Assembly: GCA_964590645.1 (NCBI GenBank)
Contig: CAZPYJ010000003.1
Span: 1-64,000 of the forward strand
Origin: JAGNHN01 sp964590645
GTDB taxonomy: Bacteria > Bacteroidota > Bacteroidia > Bacteroidales > JAGNHN01
Direction: 5' to 3'
DNA length: 64,000 bases
Shown here: piece after piece, positions 54,619-61,876 of the stretch
Numbering within the stretch: position 1 is the stretch's first letter
Layout of the letters: every line of letters starts with the position of its first letter
Program-made: the position numbers and the translations under genes
Notes under the pieces: generated by a model
Told to the model about the DNA's origin: nothing
What the model saw: the letters and a program-made list of their open reading frames with translations, nothing else
The model's database searches: none

Positions 54619-55650
54619 ATGGATTACTGTATCCTTGAAGCAGGGGAAGCGTGGAAGCTGCTGGAAGACCAGGTAGAGGATATCTATTTCACACAACAGT
54701 ACTACCATCTCAACCGCCTGATTCAGGAAGGAGAAGCCCGATGCTTCGTTTTCCGCGACAAAGAAAAATCCTGTCACTATCCCTTCTTGCTGCGCAGCAT
54801 AGGCGATACCGGGTATTTCGACATTGAAGGGGCCTACGGCTACAACGGGCATAGTCCTGCGTATATGGAACCTGCATTCCGGCAGGCTTTTTTTACTGCC
54901 TTCAGCGACTATTGTCAATCTCAGCATATCATCGCCGAGTTTACCCGCTTTCATCCCTTGCTTGCCAACCATCATTTTGCAGAGGGATATATGGATATTA
55001 CTGTCCGGCAGGAAACCGTGACCGTAGCCTTGCAAAATGGATACGAGGATGTTTGGAACAATGCATATTCCTCCCGCAATCGAAATATGATCCGCAAGGC
55101 GGAGAAATCCGGCTTCACCCTCAGGCTTGCCGAAAAGAAGGAAGAATATCTTGCTTTCGGGGAGATGCTGCGGCATCATCTTCGGAAGAAAGGCAGTGAT
55201 CCCTTTTACCTGTGGCCGGAAGCTTACTATGCGGAACTTTTTCTTTTGAAAGAAAAGTATCGGCACCTCTGGCTGGCTTATCACGAAGGGCAGCTTTCGG
55301 GAGGAGCGATGTTTTTATCCTTCGGAAAAACCGGGCACTACCATTTGGCGGCCAGGAGCGGCCCCGGTTTAAAGGCCCCGGTTTCAAACTTTTTGCTCGA
55401 TGCCGGCATTCGTCAGGCCGTGGAGAGAGGACTGCATCAAATGCACCTGGGCGGAGGGATGAGCCAGGCAGCGGATGACCCGCTGTTATTATTTAAGAAA
55501 GGCTTTTCTTCACAAAGCCGGCCATTCCGCATCGGAAGCCGGGTACATAATTCAAAGGTTTACCATCAATTAGTAAGGGAGTGGGAGAAGGATCATCCCG
55601 GGATGGCGGAAAGATATGCACACTATTTCCTACGCTACCGCCTCCGCTGA
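54619..55650 (+). CDS. FemAB/GNAT-fold transferase-like protein
   Basis: 343 aa. NAYSSRNRNMIRKAEKSG near residue 155 is the diagnostic RxxIRKAxK region of FemAB/tandem GNAT proteins; LSGGAMFLSFG and LHQMHLGGGMSQ lie in the second GNAT lobe. It could acylate the 4-amino group made by the LegB/LegC-like pair, in place of a LegH acetyltransferase, or attach an amino acid to a glycan. Four bases after the aminotransferase stop. It is the second such protein in the window, clearly diverged from the one at 7508-8506. Confidence 0.7.
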   Translation: MDYCILEAGEAWKLLEDQVEDIYFTQQYYHLNRLIQEGEARCFVFRDKEKSCHYPFLLRSIGDTGYFDIEGAYGYNGHSPAYMEPAFRQAFFTAFSDYCQSQHIIAEFTRFHPLLANHHFAEGYMDITVRQETVTVALQNGYEDVWNNAYSSRNRNMIRKAEKSGFTLRLAEKKEEYLAFGEMLRHHLRKKGSDPFYLWPEAYYAELFLLKEKYRHLWLAYHEGQLSGGAMFLSFGKTGHYHLAARSGPGLKAPVSNFLLDAGIRQAVERGLHQMHLGGGMSQAADDPLLLFKKGFSSQSRPFRIGSRVHNSKVYHQLVREWEKDHPGMAERYAHYFLRYRLR

Positions 55651-55682
55651 AAAGCTTTCAGCGATAATTGTATATTTACGCT

Positions 55683-56510
55683 ATGAGAACGGTAAAGGTA
55701 GAAGCGGGTAAATGGTCCTTTTTTCAAGGCATCCGGGAATTAAGGGAGTACCGCGATCTTTTGTTTGTGCTGGCCTACCGCGATTTCAGGGTGCGGTATG
55801 CACAGACCTACCTGGGCTTTGCCTGGGCAGTGGTGCAGCCCGTGGCAATGCTGATCGTCTTTATCCTGGTCTTCAGCAAGGCTGCAAAAGTGGACACCTC
55901 CCCCATTCCCTACCCTCTTTTTGCAATGGCGGGGATGAGCGCCTGGACGTACTTCTCCTTTGTGCTCAGTCAATCCGGGAATTCCATCATCGCTGCCCAG
56001 GGGATGATACAGAAGATCTATTTCCCACGCTTGATTATCCCCTTATCGAAAGGATTGGTAGGCCTGGTGGATTTTGCCATTTCCTTTGTATTGATTCTTG
56101 TGCTGATGCTTTGGTTTCACTACCCGCCTTCCACGCAGATCTGGGCCTTTCCCATTTTTCTTTTCATCACCCTGATCGCTGCCCTGGGCACAGGGATATG
56201 GGTTAGTGCCCTTACCATCCGTTTCCGCGATTTGCAGCACGTGATCCCTTTTCTGGTGCAGTTCGGGCTCTTTCTCACGCCCACTGCATATCCCCCTTCC
56301 CTGGCGATCAACAACCTGCCGCAATGGCTGGGGGTGGTCTATTACCTGAACCCGATGGCCGGGGTGGTAGAGGGTTTTCGCTGGTCCCTGCTGGGAGGCG
56401 TCGCACCCCATCCTTACGCCTGGATCTCCTTCGGGGCCGTCTTTTTGATTTTGATCAGCGGCTTATGGTGGTTCCGGAAGATGGAGCGTGTGATGGCGGA
56501 TATCGTGTAG
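55683..56510 (+). CDS. wzm: ABC-2 type polysaccharide export permease (Wzm-like)
   Basis: 275 aa, six membrane helices. Conserved N-terminal YRDFRVRYAQTYLGFAWAVVQP and the LTPTAYPPS and YYLNPMAGVVEGFRW segments are typical of Wzm/KpsM-type permeases that export O-antigen or capsule chains. The start at MRTVKVEAG follows a near -7 box (TATATTTA). The partner ATPase lies 1.56 kb downstream, separated by an unrelated insert. Confidence 0.92.
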   Translation: MRTVKVEAGKWSFFQGIRELREYRDLLFVLAYRDFRVRYAQTYLGFAWAVVQPVAMLIVFILVFSKAAKVDTSPIPYPLFAMAGMSAWTYFSFVLSQSGNSIIAAQGMIQKIYFPRLIIPLSKGLVGLVDFAISFVLILVLMLWFHYPPSTQIWAFPIFLFITLIAALGTGIWVSALTIRFRDLQHVIPFLVQFGLFLTPTAYPPSLAINNLPQWLGVVYYLNPMAGVVEGFRWSLLGGVAPHPYAWISFGAVFLILISGLWWFRKMERVMADIV

Positions 56511-56555
56511 TGGGTTGCTATTTCTTTACTAACTTGGTACAATGAAATTGATTGA

Positions 56556-56717
56556 GTGGAGATCCAAACAATTAAGAACCCTATTCTTAAAAAGTCGATT
56601 GACAGAGACAAAATTTTGCTCTATGGACGAGAGGATATGGGCGATTCTGCTAAAGCCCATTCCGATCTAAAACAAGAAGTGCTAAACCCGATTCAGGAGC
56701 AGCACAACATACAATAA
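56556..56717 (+). pseudogene. Remnant, possibly of a nucleotidyltransferase-domain gene
   Basis: An in-frame stretch of 53 codons after a TGA reads IKNPILKKSIDRDKILLYGR followed by a polar tail and a stop. The NPILK...D.ILLYGRE pattern resembles the C-terminus of MNT-type nucleotidyltransferase-domain proteins, with no start or catalytic region. Probable debris linked to the insertion between wzm and wzt. Confidence 0.35.
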
Positions 56718-56750
56718 GCAAGGCCTACCAGCCTTCTCGAATTTGAATAA

Positions 56751-57560
56751 ATGCAACAACAGTTTTCTGAAAGAATGATCCCTCCATCAACCCAACATTC
56801 TTTGCGCCCTTTTCCCAGGTTACGCAGAGCCACCATTGGGGTTCTCAATGCAGCGAAGCGAAAGAATATGATACATTGCCTGGTAGAATTCGATGTTACC
56901 GAAGCAAGAAGGCAGTTGCGTCAGTTGAGGAAAGATCAAAAGGACTATATTTCCTTTACCGGGTATCTCATTCATTGCGTGGCAAAAAGCGTGGAAAGCA
57001 ACAAGATTATGCACGCTTACCGGAACAGAAGGAATCAATTGGTCTTGTTCGATGATGTAGATGTAAGCACAACCATCGAAAGAAAGATAGAAGGGAATAG
57101 CGAAGTAGTTCCCAGAATCATCCGAAACGCGAACAGAAAAAGCATTGGTGAAATTTCCCGGGAATTGAAGAAAGAAAAAGAAGAAAATGTAAAAGAAGCT
57201 GAGGTATTTCGCTCAATGAACCTCTTTTTGGCTTTACCTCCATTCATACGGCAAATGGTGTTCAGGACGCTGGATAAGGCTCCCAAGCTAATGAAGAAAA
57301 AAGCAGGAACCATTATGCTCACCTCCATCAATATGGTTGGGACAGGCGCCGGTTGGGGAATCCCTATTGCAACGCATACTCTGAATGTTGCGATCGGGAG
57401 TATTGTGGACAGAGTTGTGGAAAAAGAAAACAAATTTGAGACAAGACAGCATCTATGTATTACTTTTAGTTTTGATCACGATATTATTGATGGCGCACCG
57501 GCAGCCAGGTTCATTAAGAATCTGAAAAGAAAAGTAGAAGAGGGATCCATTAATGATTAA
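56751..57560 (+). CDS. Stand-alone 2-oxoacid dehydrogenase E2-type acyltransferase domain
   Basis: 269 aa, only the catalytic domain of dihydrolipoamide acyltransferases. RRATIGVLNAAKRKN at the start, YISFTGYLIHCVAKSVE, and the active-site motif SFDHDIIDGAPAARF (HxxxDG) near the C-terminus. There is no lipoyl domain or subunit-binding domain, and the middle has a Lys-rich EKEENVKEAE segment. With a chloramphenicol acetyltransferase-like fold it may acylate a small molecule instead of working in a dehydrogenase complex. Visibly AT-richer than wzm and wzt on either side. Confidence 0.75.
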   Translation: MQQQFSERMIPPSTQHSLRPFPRLRRATIGVLNAAKRKNMIHCLVEFDVTEARRQLRQLRKDQKDYISFTGYLIHCVAKSVESNKIMHAYRNRRNQLVLFDDVDVSTTIERKIEGNSEVVPRIIRNANRKSIGEISRELKKEKEENVKEAEVFRSMNLFLALPPFIRQMVFRTLDKAPKLMKKKAGTIMLTSINMVGTGAGWGIPIATHTLNVAIGSIVDRVVEKENKFETRQHLCITFSFDHDIIDGAPAARFIKNLKRKVEEGSIND

Positions 57561-57570
57561 TTGTTGTGAT

Positions 57571-58056
57571 ATGGATAAAAACTTTCAGTTGAAAATGATT
57601 GGGATTGTCAGAAAGAACGAGAATGGTTTTATCATTGAATTAGCCAAATCGTATCATTCAGCACTTGCAAAGCTGGAAGGTTTCAGTCACCTGCAGATAG
57701 TGATGTGGGGGCATCTTACGGACAACCCAATGAGCAGAGCAAATCTTATCACTAAACAGTTGTTTAAGAAAGGGCCGGATGAGGTCGGAGTATTTGCCAC
57801 AAGGCATCCTTCCAGACCAAATCCTATTCTTATTTCTACTATCTACGTGGAACGAATAGATTTTGAACAAGGGATGATATACACTCCTTTCCTTGACGTA
57901 GTGCCTGAGACCCCAGTTCTCGATATAAAACCCTATTTACCAATGGAAAGGGTTAAAAATTGCAGTGTACCATCGTGGCTCTCTCATTGGCCAAAATGGC
58001 TCGAAGAGGCAAGCAGTTTTGATTGGCATAATGAAATAAATTTCATCGATATTTAA
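57571..58056 (+). CDS. TrmO/TsaA-like (UPF0066) methyltransferase
   Basis: 161 aa. MIGIVRKNENG opens the fold; LAKLEGFSHLQIVMW and GVFATRHPSRPNPILIS are the SAM-pocket signatures of the TrmO/VirR family, which N6-methylates t6A37 in tRNA in Escherichia coli. Shorter than E. coli TrmO and lacking the usual PRQ segment, so a different methyl acceptor is possible. ATG at 57553 is an alternative start that overlaps the E2 gene by eight bases. Same AT-rich composition as the gene before it. Confidence 0.75.
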   Translation: MDKNFQLKMIGIVRKNENGFIIELAKSYHSALAKLEGFSHLQIVMWGHLTDNPMSRANLITKQLFKKGPDEVGVFATRHPSRPNPILISTIYVERIDFEQGMIYTPFLDVVPETPVLDIKPYLPMERVKNCSVPSWLSHWPKWLEEASSFDWHNEINFIDI

Positions 58057-58074
58057 ACTCCGTTTTTAAGCTTT

Positions 58075-59289
58075 ATGCCCGCAACCGCCATCTCCATATC
58101 CTCCCTCTCCAAATCCTACCGGATTGGACACCGCACTGAAAAAAGCCTGGGGGCAAACCTCAGGAGCCGCCTCCGCTCTTCCTTTCAGGGCAGCACCCAA
58201 TACGAAACTTTCTGGGCGCTGAAAGATATTTCAATGGACATCCGGCAAGGGGAGGTTCTGGGGATTATCGGAAGAAATGGCGCAGGCAAGACGACATTGT
58301 TAAAGCTGCTCTCACGCATCACTTATCCAACGGAAGGAGGTTTTGAGATTCAGGGGAGGGTGGCCAGCTTGCTGGAAGTAGGAACAGGTTTTCACCCGGA
58401 ACTTTCCGGCAGGGAGAATATCTTTCTGAACGGAACCATCCTGGGGATGTCGCGGGCCGAAGTGCGCTCCCGATTCGATGAAATTGTGGAATTCTCCGGG
58501 GTGGCGCATTTTCTGGATACGCCTGTGAAACGCTACAGCAGCGGAATGTTTGTACGGCTGGCCTTTGCCGTGGCTGCGCACCTGGAACCGGAGGTACTGA
58601 TTGTGGATGAGGTGCTGGCAGTGGGCGATGCCGCTTTCCAGCGCAAATGCCTGGGCAAAATGGGCGAAGTGGCCCGGCAGGGTCGTACGGTCCTTTTCGT
58701 TAGTCATAATATGGGTGCCGTGGGACAACTCTGTTCACGAGCCGTATGGCTCGACCAGGGCAACATCCGCGAAGAAGGCGATACCTCAGAGGTCATTCAG
58801 CAATATCTGACCGACACCTCTGAACAGGCCTTCGGAATGGCCCGGCGCAGCGGAACCCAGCAGGTGAGTACCAGCTCGCTCAGCCTGATGAATGCCAAAG
58901 AAGAAGCCACCCGCCACTTTCAAATGGGAGACACCCTGGAGATCGACTGGCATTTCCGATTTCAGGAAGACTTTGAAGAGGTCACCCTCAGCCTGAGCCT
59001 GCGTAATCTGGCAGGGATAAAGATTACCCATTTACTGAACCACGATACAGGATTCCGCATTGGCGGAAAGGCCGGGGAAGAGAAAAATATCCGCATCCGC
59101 TTTCCCGACCTTTGCCTGGCACCGGGAACCTACCGCTTCTCCCTGGGTATTGAGCAGTTCCCCGCCTACCTCGATTCCCTGGAGGATGCCCTGGAGTTTA
59201 CCATCAGCCAGGGGACAAAAGTGGGCAGGACCAGTGCCTACCCATCCAATGTGATTGCCTATATGCCCACTGAATGGAGGTTTCTGTAA
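58075..59289 (+). CDS. wzt: Polysaccharide ABC exporter ATPase with C-terminal glycan-binding domain (Wzt-like)
   Basis: 404 aa. Walker A GRNGAGKTTLLKLL, signature YSSGMFVRLAFAVA, Walker B VLIVDEVLAVGD and switch His SHN are all present. The last ~150 residues are a beta-sandwich like the Wzt C-terminal domain that recognises the capped end of the polymer (LEIDWHFRFQEDFEEVTLSLSL, YRFSLGIEQF). Powers export through Wzm. GC content returns to that of wzm here. Confidence 0.93.
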   Translation: MPATAISISSLSKSYRIGHRTEKSLGANLRSRLRSSFQGSTQYETFWALKDISMDIRQGEVLGIIGRNGAGKTTLLKLLSRITYPTEGGFEIQGRVASLLEVGTGFHPELSGRENIFLNGTILGMSRAEVRSRFDEIVEFSGVAHFLDTPVKRYSSGMFVRLAFAVAAHLEPEVLIVDEVLAVGDAAFQRKCLGKMGEVARQGRTVLFVSHNMGAVGQLCSRAVWLDQGNIREEGDTSEVIQQYLTDTSEQAFGMARRSGTQQVSTSSLSLMNAKEEATRHFQMGDTLEIDWHFRFQEDFEEVTLSLSLRNLAGIKITHLLNHDTGFRIGGKAGEEKNIRIRFPDLCLAPGTYRFSLGIEQFPAYLDSLEDALEFTISQGTKVGRTSAYPSNVIAYMPTEWRFL

Positions 59290-59290
59290 A

Positions 59291-60292
59291 ATGGAGAGCA
59301 CACAACATACCCGTCCGAGTCTGGGTGCCAACCTGAGCGTGAAGAATGAAGAGCACCGCATTCTGCGCCAGCATCTCGAAAACCTAAAGCAGTTTTGCGA
59401 TGAGATTGTGGTTACAGTAGATGAGGAAAGCACCGACAATACTTTTGCCATCTGTAAGGAATACACCGACAAGGTATTCTACATCAAAAGCGGCGATTAT
59501 TCTGATTATATCCGCCGGGCCGGCTCAGAAAAGCTCAGTACTGACTGGGAGCTTTGGGTGGATGCCGACTTTCTTTTCCCGGAGGCTACGAGGAATGAAA
59601 TAAGACAAGTAATCCAACAAGCTGAAGCCAGCTGCTGCGAACTTCCGCTTGTGAATTACTACTTTGGGAAATGGTTTACCTATCCCCGGCATTGGGAGCA
59701 TCATATCCGTTTGTTTGACCGGTCGAAAGTTACTTATTCCCGCAACGACCTGCACGAGTGGGAATTCAGCTATCCCTCCTCTCCACAAAGGCTCAAGAAC
59801 CCATTTCTTCATTATGGTCACCCTTCCATCGAAGGTTTCATTCAGCAGCTTAACAGATACTCCAGTATAGATATTCCTGCCATTGAAGCGGCGGGAAAAG
59901 GGGGTCTTTTTCAACGTTCTTTCGGGGAGATCAAGGAAAAAGACTTGGTAAGGGATCCGCTGCAATATTTCGATTTCTATTACAACAATCTTGATTTTCG
60001 AAAAGAAGGAATGTTTGGGGCCATTTACGCCTGGGTTTTTTCATTCTATGCCTTCGCAGAAAAGGCAAAGATTGTGGAACATCGATATAAGCAAGAAAGC
60101 AGATGGCAGGAAGGAGTTATTGATATCGAACAGGCATACCGCTTGATCCGTGAAGAGGGGTTTGAACATCACAGCGCTCCGGTATTAAGCAACAGCCGCT
60201 TCTATAAGGTTAAGAAGATTGTCCGGGGACTGACGCCCCCTTATCTGGCGGTTTTATTGAAGCGTACATTCCTCAAAGCCTTCTATCCTTAA
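59291..60292 (+). CDS. Family 2 glycosyltransferase
   Basis: 333 aa, GT-A fold. LSVKNEEHRILRQHLENL near the start, IVVTVDEESTDNTFAIC, and WVDADFLFP carrying the DxD metal motif. Acts in the cytoplasm on nucleotide sugars. Begins one base after the wzt stop; the longer frame overlaps wzt. Its stop faces the convergent membrane protein gene 23 bases away without a terminator. Confidence 0.85.
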   Translation: MESTQHTRPSLGANLSVKNEEHRILRQHLENLKQFCDEIVVTVDEESTDNTFAICKEYTDKVFYIKSGDYSDYIRRAGSEKLSTDWELWVDADFLFPEATRNEIRQVIQQAEASCCELPLVNYYFGKWFTYPRHWEHHIRLFDRSKVTYSRNDLHEWEFSYPSSPQRLKNPFLHYGHPSIEGFIQQLNRYSSIDIPAIEAAGKGGLFQRSFGEIKEKDLVRDPLQYFDFYYNNLDFRKEGMFGAIYAWVFSFYAFAEKAKIVEHRYKQESRWQEGVIDIEQAYRLIREEGFEHHSAPVLSNSRFYKVKKIVRGLTPPYLAVLLKRTFLKAFYP

Positions 60293-60315
60293 AGGGGGCG
60301 CAATGCTGGCAAAAG

Positions 60316-61854
60316 TCATTGAGCATTGATCAGGTAAACACTGCTCTGGCGACTTTGGTACGAATCCAGGAGTTGTCCATCATTTTCATAAGGTTTAACT
60401 ATCGTTTTATCTATCGACTGCCCATCTTTTACAAATGGGTTAGAAAAAACAAGCCAAACCTCACCCCTCAAGGCCGTAAGGTCAGAATAGATTTCTTTTT
60501 CATTACTCCAGTCTTCCTCCCCTTCAATTATCTTTCCCGGTACTTTTATCCCATTTGTTTTATGGTAATACTGATATGTAGGTATAGCCATAAAATGCAC
60601 GTAAACAAGTTGATCGTCATCAAAATGATCTACCATATACTCCCAGGCGTTCTTAAACTTAACGATGTGAATCGGGTAATGAAGATATCCGGGCGCAATG
60701 AGGATGACACACAAAACAATGGAAACCAAGGCCCCTGATTTGTTTAATTGCAATACCAGAAAATGCAGGCTATATGCCACAGGAAAAAGGAAGGAAACAG
60801 AGAGATAAAGCAGAAGTCGGGGTGCAAAAGGATACAGGGTCAATGCTGAAATAATCCATTGAAGAATAATGGGGAAGAAGACAAAATACAGAATCTGATA
60901 TTTCTTATCTTTTACCATTTGGATTGTGCCCATTAAAAACAGCAAGGCAAGCAGCGCTAATAATAAGTAGCTCGGCATATTATCATTGAAAGAAAAGACT
61001 ATCATCTTATTTGCAACTACAGCAGGATACTTGATAATCCAATGATAGAACTCTAAACGAAATGGGTTGGCAGGAGGAAAGTGTGCTGCCCAGAACCCTT
61101 TTAAATAAACCATTCCATCTAATTGGAGGAGGTAGGTTGAAATAAAGAAACTGAAAACAATAAACCAGAGCGTATATAGAATCAGTTCTTTTTTTATCGA
61201 CTTATCTCCTGCCGACATCATCACCTTTAATCGATATAAGCCAAGGACAAATAACACCAGGGGTGCAGTAAAACTGCTTAAAATGGAAATGATGCCGCTG
61301 AATAATAAGATCACATATTTTCGCTTGGATTCAGTTTTCTCGGAATTGGGAATGAGAAGATTACCTAAGAACAGCGCAAAGAAGAGATCCACAGCGTAGG
61401 GTTTCAATTCGCTTGCATACCTTATCTGAAAGAGGGTTATAGCAAAGAGTGCCAGAAGGAATAATGCTACGCCACGGCTTGCCCTGAGCTTCAAAGAAAA
61501 GGAGTAAACCAGAAAGAGGGAGGCTATTGAAGCCAGGAGTGGTATGATGCGAAGTGCAAAATCATTGACGCCAAAAAGCACAGTCATACATTTCACACTC
61601 AACAGGAAAAGGGGAGCGGAGTACTGCCCCCTTTCAGAAAGGAATAGAAGTTCCGGGAAAGTATGGTCCAAAATATTCAGGGCCAAACTGGCCTCCTCGA
61701 GAATAAAGTCCCTATTGATTAAGAACTGAAGCAGCCGGAGTATGACCCCGATCAGAATCAACCATCCCCAGAGATTCTTTTCATTAATAAGGGAATTTTG
61801 AGTAGAAGGCTTGAATGGAACAAAAGCATTACGATAAAAGACGCCACCTCTCAT
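60316..61854 (-). CDS. GT-39-like membrane glycosyltransferase
   Basis: 512 aa with about 11 helices. The first loop has INRDFILEEASLALNILDHTF, where the acidic Glu pair stands in for the DE catalytic motif of GT-C enzymes; FQIRYASELKPYAVDLF is the conserved loop 2 of the GT-39/PMT_2 group. The soluble C-terminus is ~90 residues. Follows wzc by 22 bases in the same operon. Noticeably AT-richer than wzc. Confidence 0.8.
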   Translation of the reverse strand: MRGGVFYRNAFVPFKPSTQNSLINEKNLWGWLILIGVILRLLQFLINRDFILEEASLALNILDHTFPELLFLSERGQYSAPLFLLSVKCMTVLFGVNDFALRIIPLLASIASLFLVYSFSLKLRASRGVALFLLALFAITLFQIRYASELKPYAVDLFFALFLGNLLIPNSEKTESKRKYVILLFSGIISILSSFTAPLVLFVLGLYRLKVMMSAGDKSIKKELILYTLWFIVFSFFISTYLLQLDGMVYLKGFWAAHFPPANPFRLEFYHWIIKYPAVVANKMIVFSFNDNMPSYLLLALLALLFLMGTIQMVKDKKYQILYFVFFPIILQWIISALTLYPFAPRLLLYLSVSFLFPVAYSLHFLVLQLNKSGALVSIVLCVILIAPGYLHYPIHIVKFKNAWEYMVDHFDDDQLVYVHFMAIPTYQYYHKTNGIKVPGKIIEGEEDWSNEKEIYSDLTALRGEVWLVFSNPFVKDGQSIDKTIVKPYENDGQLLDSYQSRQSSVYLINAQ

Positions 61855-61876
61855 AGTTTACCGCTCTTGGAAATAC

